A stretch of 47,034 nucleotides of DNA from Perkinsus olseni (GCA_013115135.1 JABANP010000421.1:1-47034); one strand, 5' to 3'; shown: positions 31,868 to 42,124, numbered from the stretch's first letter. Notes: a model not told the origin generated them from the letters alone. A program made the numbers and translations.

Positions 31868-34600
31868 CCTGGCACGCCCCTTATCAGGCCTCACTATACA
31901 GCGTCTACACATAAGTTTAATCGCAATTCTTTCCGTTACAAGATGCGATAGGGACATAACACCTGACGCAATATACAAAAGCCCTCGGAGGGTGCTCTTC
32001 CTGACTCTGAGTGCCCTTGTATGCGAAATTCCCATGATGCAGAGGTTGGGAGTGTGAACAGTGCGTGGCCTTGCTCTGACCTGTTCAGTACTTATCAGTG
32101 TCAGAGCCAGCAGCTAGGCAGTAGCCTACACTCGCTGCCAACAAAGAGTTGGTGGCCACCACTGTTCAGTAGGACATTAGACGACTGCCCGACTCCATAC
32201 CCAGTCTGGGTTGAGTCAGCAGTCTCCAGCGTCCTACCTCCACATCCAGGGAGCGGAGGGCTGGGTCGAGCTCACATCCGCCATTATCACAGCCATTACA
32301 ACTCATGGCTGTATCTGTTGCTAGCACTCGTTGCTAGCTCTAGCATTGAATCAGTTGAAGTACCGCATTCCTCGTCGCGCAACCTACTCCCGCGCACAAC
32401 TCTTGTGCGCGCATAATCTCTGCTTGGTAATTTCGCTCACGCCGATCCTCCTGCGTAGGATTGCTACCAGGAATCCGACCCTACTAAATCAATTTGTCTC
32501 TGGTTCATCTATTGCCAATGACACAGCCCCATACCTCGTGAGCATAAAGAATGATTGGGAGGATGATCTTTTTATAAATCTCTACGAACCGTTCCCAACC
32601 TGCTTCGCGAGCGTTAGTCTGCCATCAAGATGCTCTCGAAAAGTTAAACTAGCCCAATTGGCGAAGTGTGCTTGCATATCCTGGTAAGCCGCTCAGCGCT
32701 CGTTTTTGATTCGTCAGAATGATCGTTTTAGATGGCTCCAAGACGAGGTTCATTCCCGCTGATTCTCTCGTTGTGAATTGTATGACTTGTGTTAGAACCT
32801 CCTCTTTCATCTTCTCATTCGACACCCCATCTTTCCATGATGACAGTAAGTTAGAGCCGTCAGCATAGCATTTCCACTCACAGCTCTCGACCTCTTCAAA
32901 TCCACTCACGTATGCCTCAAACTTAATTCCCAAGGGTTCAGTGTTATCAGTGTGATAAGCGAGAAGGGAGAGACTAGAGCTCCTTGTGGTGCCCCTTTAC
33001 CTTCGTGCTACTCTAAAATCCATTTTCCAGCGCGACTGTCCACACCGAAGAAGTCGAGGCTATTATCCACAGAAGAATGGGAAACTTCCCTAAACGCGTC
33101 GCTATAGTCCAAGGACAAGACGGTCCATGGTTTGTTATGCCCGACGAGTCTCGATGTGGCACTTATGACGTCAATGGTGCTCCTTGAGGGTAGATAGGCA
33201 TATTGGCGATTGTCTGTACTTATCTCCTCCAAGGCCTCATCCGGATACTGTTTGACTTACAACTCTGCAACTTACGAGATGGTGGCGCACAACGAAATAG
33301 GCCTTAGCGACTTCACGCTCTTGCGGTTGCGTTTCGGCTTATGAGTGACGATTACGCGGAAGTGCTTCCATGACCCAGGAACAAAAGCGTTCACGGAGCT
33401 AAGCCTATAAGCTTCCCCAATTCCTTTTTGACCCACTCCGGGCTTTCGTGCCAGTGCCTTAAGCAAATACCGTCCGGCCCAGGCGCCGAGGAGAAACGTC
33501 TTCAGTGGGAACATCAAAACCACTGTTCACCCCTTGATCGTCAAGGCCTTCGAGCGCTCCAATGGAGCTGACAACCTCGATATAATGATTAGCTATTCTT
33601 TTGCCAGACTGCACAATACTATTGTGACAATAGTTCTGTCATCTTCCAGTAATCTTGGAGGAGGCAGCAGAGTAGCTCCTCTCGCTTTCTTGAAGATCTC
33701 CGGCGTGCGAGCGCCGGAACCTGAGGCAAGCGCAGTTCCGTGAGAGAGCTCTCGGAGCCGCCGAAACCCAAGCGATCACGGACTTGCAGGCCCATGAAAG
33801 CCGAGTATTCGACCCCTAGTCCCGAAGCACGAAGAGTGAGGGAGCGTTCACGGCCTAAAAGGAAGTGAGCGCCCTAACGCTTATAGTAGTTGTGGTCGCT
33901 TAGAGAGGCTCCCGACACCGCCCGCATGGACTGCTTCCTTATTGCATGATCACTCGCGAAAACAAAACTGATTGGTGCATGATCCGCCAGGCCGACCACG
34001 TCTGAGACCGACCATTCTTCGACCTTTCCGTCGCTTTTATAAAACGTAACGTCAATGATTGAAGTCTTACGCCTCTCCACGCCCGGAATTAGAGTATTAC
34101 CTAGGGCCCTGAATGTAGGCCTATCTCCATTGTTGGCACAAATGAACCCCCTATAAGAAAGTAGTCAGCAATCGATCTTCCAATTCGCCGGGAGACAGAG
34201 TTCTTACACCGATCATGGAACGGATTCCATAGCGAGCTGGAGCCGTTGCTATCTCCGCCTACTATCATTGATCTAATCATGGTTACATCATCTAATGGAC
34301 TAAAAGGGTTTTTGTCTCTAGCCCGTTACTCATATAGGAACATGCGATGACTAGTTCCTCTTTATACCGCACTACTGTCAAGTTCCTACTATCTACTGCA
34401 CAGGCTACTACGTCACCAAAATGCTTTTTGTTCACAAGTATGCGTGTACTTGAATCTACAGATCCTCGGATGACATCGTGAGAGTCAATGTCGATCTGCC
34501 GAGGAGGCTCTGACATGAGTACGAAATCAGGGTTTGCTACGCTATCCATCAAAGGCTGAGAAATATGGTTTGAGACTTACGACAGTTCAATTGTGAGAAA
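31868..34600 (-). pseudogene. LINE-3 ORF2 (endonuclease and reverse transcriptase)
   Basis: Minus-strand fragments in order. NPDFVLMSEPPRQIDIDSHD (34292-34552) is the endonuclease start; GLADHAPISFVF (33874-34080) is its end. KHFRVIVTHKPKRNRKSVKS and LRPISLCATIS (33272-33523) form RT block 1; RQYAYLPSRSTIDVI and VLSLDYSDAFREVSHSSVD (33008-33232) follow. KCYADGSNLL (32649-32933) is the YADD position with Gly in place of the second Asp. RALRVRKSTLRGLLYIASGV (31844-32035) is the tail. The same LINE family as LINE-1. Frames are interrupted throughout and the polymerase box is mutated. 33530-33870 and 32036-32648 hold decayed linker sequence. Confidence 0.75.
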
Positions 34601-34682
34601 GTTAAGAACACAGCAGATCAAAGAGTTTCCCGTTATGTGGTACATCGCTCCCTCCGTAGTCCATCATCGCCAGTTTTTGACG

Positions 34683-34709
34683 AAGCTGCTTGAGCAGCTC
34701 AAGCAGCTT
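34683..34709. repeat. Perfect palindrome in the LINE-3 inter-ORF region
   Basis: Arms AAGCTGCTTGAGC and complement flank one A. It lies between LINE-3 ORF1 and ORF2, followed by a further partial repeat of the arm (agctcaagttgagctt). Confidence 0.85.
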
Positions 34710-35394
34710 AGCTCAAGTTGAGCTTCTCATCGCATATCTCACCGAACATTGCATTTTGCCCGGTCTTCTTGCATAATGAACATTTACAGGTCGATTAATC
34801 GAGCCGCGTTCCCCGGCATCTTCCCATGTGGTGCCTGTCGCCACACAAGCAACAGCAGGCGGCCTGCTGGAGGCCCTCTCCTCATCAGTCTTTGCAGCAT
34901 ACGGTTCGTTCCTCGAATGGCACTGTCCACAGTCGTAGCACACGTTCAGGCTTAAATGTCCTTTGACTTTCCACTTCATATTTCTCACATAAAGCCCATC
35001 TCTTATCGGGTGTATTACGATTCGTACACCGAAAACTCGTACACTATCGCTTCGTACACGGCTCGTACACTGAATACTCGTTCACTGAATACTCGTTCAC
35101 TCATCGGATTCATACATCGTCATTTCGTACACTTGAGACTCGTACACGTAATCCTCGTACTCATGATACTCGTACATATAATACTCGTTCATGTAGTAAG
35201 TCGTACACTTAAAGTTCGTACACGTGAATCTCATACACTGACAACTCCGTACACGAGCACGACTCGTACACCATGCTTGCTGAGTCGCATTTTTGGGCCG
35301 CGCGCTGGGTGCAATGACGGAGCGAAGGAAGTTATTATTGTCTATAGGGTGCGAACTGTTCGCGCCACTCTGTGAGAAAAAGTTTATTAGTGTA

Positions 35395-35460
35395 AAGGTA
35401 TGGTGGTTAAGGTAGCGGACTCGCGATCGGAAGACCGCAGGTTCGAACCTATGTACAGGG
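35395..35460 (+). other. tRNA-like segment in FB-iv
   Basis: GTGGTTAAGGTAGCGGACTC resembles a D arm, and GCAGGTTCGAACC a T arm (B box one base short). The anticodon stem is poorly paired. The copy in FB-B is at 17990-18060. Confidence 0.45.
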
Positions 35461-35522
35461 ACTCCCTTACCAGGGAGGAAGCAGAGTGGCACTAAGGGGC
35501 GCGAGAGCGCCGGCGGAGCCGG

Positions 35523-35583
35523 CGCGAAAATTTTTTAGGCAAGTCGCGGAGCAGCTCCGCGACTTGCCTAAAAAATTTTCGCG
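35523..35583. repeat. Palindrome P2 (perfect 30-bp arms)
   Basis: Perfect inverted repeat around a single A (35553). Inner arm GGCAAGTCGCGGAGC, outer arm CGCGAAAATTTTTTA. It sits exactly at the core/right-array border of FB-iv. Confidence 0.95.
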
Positions 35584-35885
35584 GAGTGTACGAGATGACG
35601 GTGTACGACTTGAAACTGGGGTTGTGTACGAAATAAGAGTGTATGAAATGCTGGTATACGAGTTGAAAGTGTACGACTATTATGTGTACGGGTGTTATAT
35701 GTACGGGTATTACGTATACGAGCATCATGTATACGAGTTTTATATGTACGAATCTCTCGTGTATGAGTATTTTGTGTATGACTATTCGGTGTACAAGTAT
35801 TTTGTGTACCATTAGGAAGTGTATGAGTATTGGAGACATGAGTCGGAAATGTACGACTATTTGGTGTACGAAACATGAACATCCC
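35584..35885 (+). repeat. 15-bp array, right arm of FB-iv, open in the VYExx frame
   Basis: About 19 units GTGTACGAN plus six variable bases, nearly all exactly 15 bases apart. The plus-strand frame is open to 35815 and reads VYEIR-VYEML-VYELK-VYDYY and so on. The register and openness follow from the unit length; there is no sign of a start signal or of selection on protein. Confidence 0.85.
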
Positions 35886-36747
35886 CTCTTATCATACAGG
35901 ATCTATCATCAGCGGGTACTCTGATGATGAAGAACTTCTTAGTGGTCCTCATAAAGATCCATTCGTCAACATTCAGCTCCCTCTCTAGAGCTTTTGCCTG
36001 CGCCTTCAGATCTTCTTTCTCACCAACGAACTCATCCTTGTATATCATAACCTCGGAGGACAGTCTACTCTGTGGTCTAGCCTGTATGCCTTCAATGCTT
36101 AACCAACTTCTCGAGAAACGTCGTCATATCCTCTCGATCCAGAGGAGCTCTCACGATAATGTCATCCCAGCGTTTGACAATCCTGTCTATCTTGAGATTG
36201 CTCAGCTTCTGGTCGACATGGTCCTTCAGCTGCCCTAACGCTTCGTTCTTGTGTGCTTCTCCACCCGGTAGGTTATTGGGCTTGATAACCACGGTTTTTA
36301 TTTGGCTCTGCTTCGGTGGCGTGAGGACTCTCCGGATTTTCATAGTCCCAAGGCTCTGCTGGCCCTGGTTAACGTAGAGGGCATCCCTGTATGTCATAGA
36401 TGCTCTCTTACCTGTATCCTTTCCAGGAAGCTTCTCTAGTTTTATACGGAGTAGCCTATTCTTTCCTAGAAGCTTCATATACGGATCTTTAATGCCCTTG
36501 CCGTCCCCCTCAACTTCTCGCTAACGCCATTCGAGAGATATCTCTTATTACTAATGCACTCACTAATGGCATTTTCTAGATCCTCCAAGGGGATCACGAC
36601 TCGTACACCGAAAACTCGTACATTTTCGACTCATGTCTCAAATACTCGTGCACCTTCGACTCGCACACCAAATACCCGTACATCGAGGACTCGTGCACGG
36701 AAAACTCATACACAGAAAACTCGTACATGTAAAACTCGTACGCAAAA

Positions 36748-37363
36748 GTTTTGAGCTGAGATTAATCCCGCAGCACCGTGAAATATTTCAAGTGAAATAT
36801 TTCTGAATTTTTCAGAAATTTTCTGAAAATTTTCTTCAAAACCCATTTTGAGCGATTCTGAGCCGGTTTCATAGCACTTTCGACTCATATGGGCTCTCAG
36901 GCTTGTGGATGGTAGCCACTGGATACTACCTAGTCTGGCCGATAGTGCGTTCCCAGCTTGTGCAGTAGGTAGAAGAGCTGTTCTTGAAGAGCAGCGGGGC
37001 GGGGCGCGCGCCGCATATAATGGGTGCTACGTGCATTTCGCACTAATTGTGCTATCACCGATGCGGTGCAGTTCCGGTCTGGTATTCCTCAGTAGTTGTT
37101 CCCCCCTAGGTCTGTAAGCGTCATCGTCGCTGGGGGTGGCCGCGTTCTCCGGTACCAAGTATAGACCGAACCTCCACACACGCACAAGACGTTGCTGCAT
37201 GATGCAGTAACGTCCGTGGAAAATCCGTGTGGTACGTCCGTGTGGTACTAGGGAGCATTTTTTCATAAAAAGTGAAAATTTCACTGAAATTTTTTCCGGT
37301 GAAATATTTGAAATATTTCACTGAAACTTTCTTGGAATATTTCACTCTGAAATATTTCAGCCA
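36748..37363. mobile_element. Small element with GAAATATTTC-rich ends inside FB-v
   Basis: Flanked by CAAAA (36743-36747 and 37364-37368). Removing it gives the unit ACTCGTACGCAAAAC and restores the 15-bp register. Its ends read AGCTGAGATTAATC and, inverted, GGCTGAAATATTTC. Both sides carry several copies of the self-complementary GAAATATTTC or close variants. It has no coding frame of note. Confidence 0.6.
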
Positions 37364-37481
37364 CAAAACACTCGTACACATAATACTCGTACACAAAACA
37401 CTCGTACACATAATGCTCGTACACCGTCATTTCATACACACACCCGCTTTCAACTCTTACACCGTCATTTCGTACACCCTG

Positions 37482-37538
37482 CGAAAATTTTTTAGGCAAG
37501 TCGCGGAGCGGCTCCGCGACTTGCCTAAAAAATTTTCG
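37482..37538. repeat. Palindrome P3 (perfect 28-bp arms)
   Basis: Same hairpin as P1 and P2, with G as the central base (37510). Arms are perfectly complementary. Confidence 0.95.
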
Positions 37539-37540
37539 GC

Positions 37541-38797
37541 GCAAAAATAATGATGAGAAAATTGCCCGCGCGCGCGGCTTTTCCCCGATTGACGACTCTG
37601 ACCACTTTTTCCGTGAAGGTCTCGCAAGAGAGCAAGTTCAAGCAAGTGCACGAATGATGGAAGAATGGGAGTGTTCCGCTACCGCAACCGCATTGTACCG
37701 GCGTACTAGGGCTCCCATAGCCATAGAGCGTGACAAGTCTCACTGCGATTGCCGACTTGGCACTGTTGTTTTTTTTTTCTCTTATAGGAGCGTCGGAATT
37801 TCTCATTTCATTGTTTGACGGTCAAACTTTGACCGGTTCCTTTGCCGGGCAAAGTTTGCCCTGCGGCTTGGTTTTTTTCCAGCCCTCGCTTCTCTCCTTA
37901 TTCCCTGTTAGCCTTGATTTGTTATCCTCCATAACCTCTGCAAGCTGGGTCACAGCTTCTCGGCTCCCACGGCACCGAAACTGAAGTACCTCAGGGGACC
38001 CGTCTCTGTGCGGCGACTCCGGCAGGAGGTGTAAAGTTCACACTGGGAATCGATTCGGCTCAGCCGAACAGACTGGTGCCGTTAGGCCAGGAGCCAGAGG
38101 CCAGGAGCCTCTGCGTGAGAGGTCTACTTCTGCGGGAATACGTCTTTGAGCGGTTTCCTGCGAGAAGTAAACGGGCGTTTGACGCTGCACAGAAAGGGGC
38201 GCCCCCCCCCATTACCAATGGGGCGGTTGCAGACCGGTGGGCACACCCGAGAGTGAGCCCTCCTGGGATTGGTCTGCGTTGGCGATCCGGTGATCGCAGA
38301 TCTGGTTCGGCCTTGGACTGACACACCGCTGAGTGAGTCTCCTGGTTGAAGGCCCAGAGTGTGTTATCATCGTCTGGGACGATAGCTGGACGGAGTCGAC
38401 TCGTCTTGTACGGGCGCGATCCAGTGCTACGAATCGTGGCCCATGATAGTACCGTGGCGAGGGGGGAGCTGTTGGATGCCTCTCTTAGAGCTATTTGGGG
38501 CCCGCGGAGGGGCAGGCAGTCCATCCGTGTGTGGATTGCTTCGCGATCGTCCATGAGTCGTGGGCCTCGACTCCGAGCGTGTGGGCTCATCGAGCTGTGA
38601 GTCACAGCCTGTGACACAAAATGCCACAATCCGGCTTCAGCACTCAGGCTGGGCTGCACAGCTAGGGGCTTAGCCCCCTTAGCTTAGCCGGGGTGTCATA
38701 ATGGTGGACTCAGTCCACTGGACTTCCGTTTGGCATTCCAGACTGAGATACGGAGTGTCATTTTATTGGTTGGTCAGTTGAGTTTTCCCCCCACTCA
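37541..38797. other. Interval upstream of the orphan exon
   Basis: Two adjacent small palindromes occur at 37820-37834 (GGTCAAA-C-TTTGACC) and 37847-37861 (GGGCAAA-G-TTTGCCC). Near 38712 lies GTGGAC-TCA-GTCCAC, and ATTGGTTGG (CCAAT-like) lies at about 38765. The frames present on both strands have no recognisable domain. This may be a promoter or LTR of the exon at 38798. Confidence 0.35.
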
Positions 38798-38986
38798 ATG
38801 GAGAACAACGCCGTCAGAGACGCCGTCAGGCAGATGTTGCCGTCAGACTACCCCGATGCCCTTCTGGATATGTTGGTTGACAAGCTAATCGCCATGGACA
38901 TCGTCAACCAGAAGGATCTCGCCGGTCTTGCTTCGGACGAGCCCCTCATGACCTCTCTGGCTTACACTGGGGCTCGAGGCCCAAGG
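38798..38986 (+). CDS. Orphan exon, unknown protein
   Basis: The frame starts MENNAVRDAVRQMLPSDYPD and is helical, ending ASDEPLMTSLAYTGARGP. It ends at a good splice donor, CCAAG|GTAAGACC, one base or so before the in-frame stop. It may be the first exon of a gag-like or host protein. No continuing exon is identifiable downstream before the repeat region at 39234. I do not recognise the family. Confidence 0.45.
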
Positions 38987-39118
38987 TAAGACCCTGAAAG
39001 GGTTCGGGCCTCGGGTTCACAGTGCTTGGTCCTCTCCCACACTCCCGACCAACCGTCCGCGCCGAGAGGCAGGGGGTTCCGAATAAGGGAACGGGCCTTG
39101 ACTGCTAGCTTACTGTTG

Positions 39119-39185
39119 GAATCGATCCCGAGTGAACCGCTTGATAACAGGCGCTCATACCACTACGCCAATTTCGCGTCCGCGA
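39119..39185 (-). other. tRNA-like relic
   Basis: The minus strand reads GGCGTAGTGGTATGAGCG (D-arm-like) and GGGATCGATTCC (T-arm-like). The anticodon stem does not close, so a functional tRNA is unlikely. Confidence 0.35.
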
Positions 39186-39233
39186 AGCATTAGAATCCAT
39201 TAAACCGACTAAAGGTGTGCAGTGCACCATCCT

Positions 39234-39290
39234 CTGGGTCCTCTAGGTCTGTGGCCTTGAGTGTGAGCCCTTCTCATCGATAGCGTTGTG
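39234..39290. repeat. Dispersed repeat, copy 2
   Basis: Matches 1-50 with five differences. The GCAA-rich region begins right after it. Confidence 0.6.
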
Positions 39291-39295
39291 ATTGA

Positions 39296-39740
39296 ATTGG
39301 GCAAGCGCAACTTCTTGCTGCTCTTGCTCATTTGCCGATTCCTTCAATTCCTTGATTTCGCAATTTCTTGCCCAAGTGCGTCTGCTGCCTCTCATTCTAC
39401 AAATCGGCAACCGTTTCTACAATGGGGCAAGTTCTGAAATGGATTCCGGCAACCGATTATTCGTTGTAGCAAATCATTTCCTTGAGAGCGGCAAATTGAG
39501 TTTTTTTGCTCCATTCTAGCGGAAATCGACATTTTTGTCGCGATATACACGATCGAGCAGTTTTGCTCAATCATTACACAGGTTAGGTTTTTCGTTCGTT
39601 GAGCAATAAGTGAGCTTTTTCTCTTTCCAGGCTTTGGACTGGTATTTCTTTGTTCTGGCAATACTTCGGGGTTTGCCCTCAATTGTTTCTCGCAAAAGGC
39701 GTATCACAAGCGGCAATTGCTTGAACTTGCTATACCACAA
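39296..39740. repeat. Cluster of GCAA/TTGC motifs, left
   Basis: About 22 GCAA or TTGC tetramers in about 445 bases, several times the chance expectation. Five in a row (39407, 39427, 39449, 39469, 39491) are 20-22 bases apart, as GGCAA followed by variable sequence. Confidence 0.6.
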
Positions 39741-39779
39741 CAAAAAATAATAATTCACAGTAGCACCTAGCTATTTCTC

Positions 39780-40837
39780 AATAATATCACGGTAGAGCGC
39801 TAAAGTAGCAACCTACACCCAGTTTGGGCGCGCGCACGGAATCTGGGTCACCCAAGTTCGGTAGGCATGCCTTCAATCCCACTGTGATTCACTTCATTCG
39901 TATTCCGCGAGCAGCTCGCGGAAAACATGTCAATACGAGCGTTCGCGCTCCGCGCGCACCAGATTTGCCTCCGCTGCCTTCTCCTAGGATCGAACCTGGG
40001 CGGGCTGGTTGCTAGCACACACCCTTATCCAGCAGAGTAAAAAGTTTTACATGAGGTATACCTGTTGTTCTGTCGCGGTTAGTCTCCAGTGCCCCTCAAA
40101 CACCTCGTACCTCCATCGAGGAGTCTCCTTCCTCGCCATCGGCGCTTGGGTGTATTCGACTCACCTCTCGTGCAGAACTCCAATACAGTAGCTGGTCCGT
40201 TCTAACTACTACGAGTTGGGCGTCATCAAATGACACAGAGTACTAGAATTGAACCCGAGTGTCTGGCATAACCGACCGCTAATTATCCCGCTAGAGCACA
40301 CTCTACCCGAGAAAGTTGGAGGGTTTTATCCTCAGGTCTGCGAAATCTCAATTTGCGTCATAATCTACCGCTGGTTCAACCCGGGCCGCTACCATTTCTA
40401 GGCAATTAATTCAATCGTTCAGTTAGTTAGCGAGAAACGTCCGACGCTTACGGCTTGGCCTGGCCTCGTAGGAGACCAAAGGCCACTAGGCCATTATCCG
40501 ACAACTCAACTCTACGTAGCCGGTCGCTTAGGCCCAGGCTCAACCGGGAGGGATGGAAAACAGGACAGCGGGCCTGTGGTGCAGGCGCAGGTTTGATGGT
40601 CGAAAGACCAAACTGAAACCCGAAACCTGGACCTCGGGCCCCCAAATCACAAGGCAGTGTCGTGCTCATGCTGCACCTGCATAGGTGCGCTATAGTACGT
40701 GAACAGCTAGCTACCATGACGTGCTCGCCAGATGCGACACAATCCGTGTCGCACCCCATCAGTGTGTCCCGTGTAGGCGGGCGACACGTGAACGTCCATA
40801 CCACTCGTAACTAAATTCGGTTACTTCTTAACCATCA
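39780..40837. other. Interval with tRNA-like fragments
   Basis: Carries B-box-like sequences on the minus strand near 39985-40035 (AGGTTCGATCCTAGG) and 40235-40310 (GGGTTCAATTC). Frames are short and unrecognised. It lies between two GCAA-motif clusters. Confidence 0.35.
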
Positions 40838-41190
40838 ATTTGGATGTTGCTGCTTCTTCAGGGGTTGCGAGCGGAAAGCTGCTACTATCATCAGAGTAGC
40901 AATCGAGCAACTTCGTTACGTTAGAGCAGTTTACGAATGAGCAATAAACATAAATATGAGCAATTTCTAAAATTACATAGCAGCAACCAATGTTAATAGT
41001 AGCACTTCCTGTTTTACAATCCGGAACATTTGCTCGTTTGTAACAGTGAAATTGCTATTTCGCTCCTTTGTATTTTCTCGGCGGAACAGAACTTTTCAAG
41101 CAAACTAGCAAAAGTAGCTGAGACTATATGATTCAGCAATCCAGCATTTTTCAGGCAGTTTGCTCGGTTGCTCTTTTGTGACAGCCGCAG
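40838..41190. repeat. Cluster of GCAA/TTGC motifs, right
   Basis: About 15 motifs in 350 bases, many as GAGCAA or TTTGCTC, with spacings of 15-20 bases. This may be the counterpart of the left cluster at 39296-39740. Confidence 0.55.
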
Positions 41191-41900
41191 CCGTGGCGGC
41201 ACGCATATACATAGCCCAGTCCGCTATGTCATATACATGCGTGCAGCGGAGCGGTCGTCAGCATATTCGTGAAAAGTAAATAGGGCTTCAATAAGGGGCC
41301 CTTTGGGTGCGGTGTGCAGCACCAAGCGCAGGAGTATCGCAAAGAGGACACGTGAAGCATCCGACTTAAGGTGTAGGCTGCAGTACTCTTCACTTGTTCT
41401 TGTTGTATCCTGTAATCCGCGTCGGGCAGCATTATAATCTCACGTTACATCATGGTCGGGGGGTTCACGACGGCCTTTCATCCCGGAGAACTGCGATAGC
41501 TCTCCTACTTACACAGTGTTCCTAGTTTGATGATATGAAGGGAAACTGGCAAACTCAAGGACGTACTCAGTAGGACATGCGATGACAGAATGGTGACAAC
41601 AGAATGGTAATAACAATGATGATGATGATGATGATGATGACTGCCTCTCTCGATCCTCCAATAGTACATTCTGAAGAGGAAGAAGAAGCATGGAGCATAA
41701 ATTAATGCCCGGGTTAATCATAAGTAGTCGGAGGATGGACATGACGATAACTCCGACAATGATGGGGGAATTGATTATTTGATTATTACTATGAATCCTG
41801 CCCTCACGGTGTTGATCCCTACCTCATCATCATATGGCATCATCCCTCCATGGTAGAATGGACAACCCCGAGCACCAACAACGATGATAGCTGATCATAA
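41190..41900. other. Transition to trinucleotide-rich DNA
   Basis: No recognised gene. Transposon-like sequence ends and (GAT)n or (ATC)n microsatellites begin at about 41615. Confidence 0.5.
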
Positions 41901-41909
41901 TAATAATAA

Positions 41910-42080
41910 TTAAATAATCAGATAATGAGCCCAGTCTTCAGGGTCTATGATAGGGGGTCTATGATTATGGTGGTAATGATGATGATATGAGCCATGGCGG
42001 TAGATTGGATGGGGAGTCGGTGATGATGATGAGGAGCCCGGAGGAAACTGCTCTCCTTCCAGCGGACCCTCATGATACTT

Positions 42081-42124
<44 letters not shown>

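Larger units (their letters stand above)
35008..35885 (+). mobile_element. Foldback element FB-iv (complete, non-autonomous)
   Basis: Flanked by the perfect 8-bp duplication CTCTTATC (35000-35007 and 35886-35893). Termini are GGGTGTATTACGATTCG and, inwards from the right, GGGATGTTCATGTTTCG. The left arm (35008-35285) has 15-bp units with core CTCGTACAC; the right arm (35584-35885) has the inverse GTGTACGAG. The core holds gggccgcgcgctg, a tRNA-like segment and palindrome P2. It has no transposase frame, so it would depend on one supplied elsewhere; the shared terminus suggests a MULE like that at 14516-17351. Confidence 0.85.
34713..36588 (-). pseudogene. LINE-3 ORF1 (gag-like), interrupted by a foldback element
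   Basis: Frames at 36092-36478 (IKTVVIKPNNLPGG, then QLKDHVDQKLSNLKIDRIVK) and 35894-36048 (KFFIIRVPADDRSCMI) resemble LINE ORF1 proteins. The reading frame is cut at 35893 by the foldback element. It continues in frame at 34999 on the far side with GLYVRNMKWKVKGHLS and a Cys-rich NVCYDCGQCHS. One additional frameshift lies between 36092 and 36050. An N-terminal stretch (LEDLENAISECISNK) is readable up to 36588, where another foldback end abuts. Confidence 0.7.
36590..37538 (-). mobile_element. Truncated foldback element FB-v
   Basis: Terminus GGGATCACGACTCG followed by 15-bp units. These units match the inverted right arm of FB-iv in order (CGACTCATGTCTC then AATACTC), so this copy is reversed. 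The array is interrupted by an insertion (36748-37363) and resumes to about 37480. It then meets palindrome P3 (37482-37538). Beyond 37545 the FB core is lost. Confidence 0.72.

Noticed and set aside
35395..35460. Functional tRNA gene
   Set aside because: The anticodon and T stems do not close, and the segment is repeated inside transposable elements.
35486..35815. Real 109-residue protein with VYE repeats
   Set aside because: The frame begins in a palindrome and is explained by the 15-base unit length; the opposite strand is also open in places. No start context or conservation supports it.
38060..38659. 199-residue minus-strand gene
   Set aside because: No domain pattern, and an overlapping plus-strand frame of similar quality exists; probably chance openness in GC-rich DNA.
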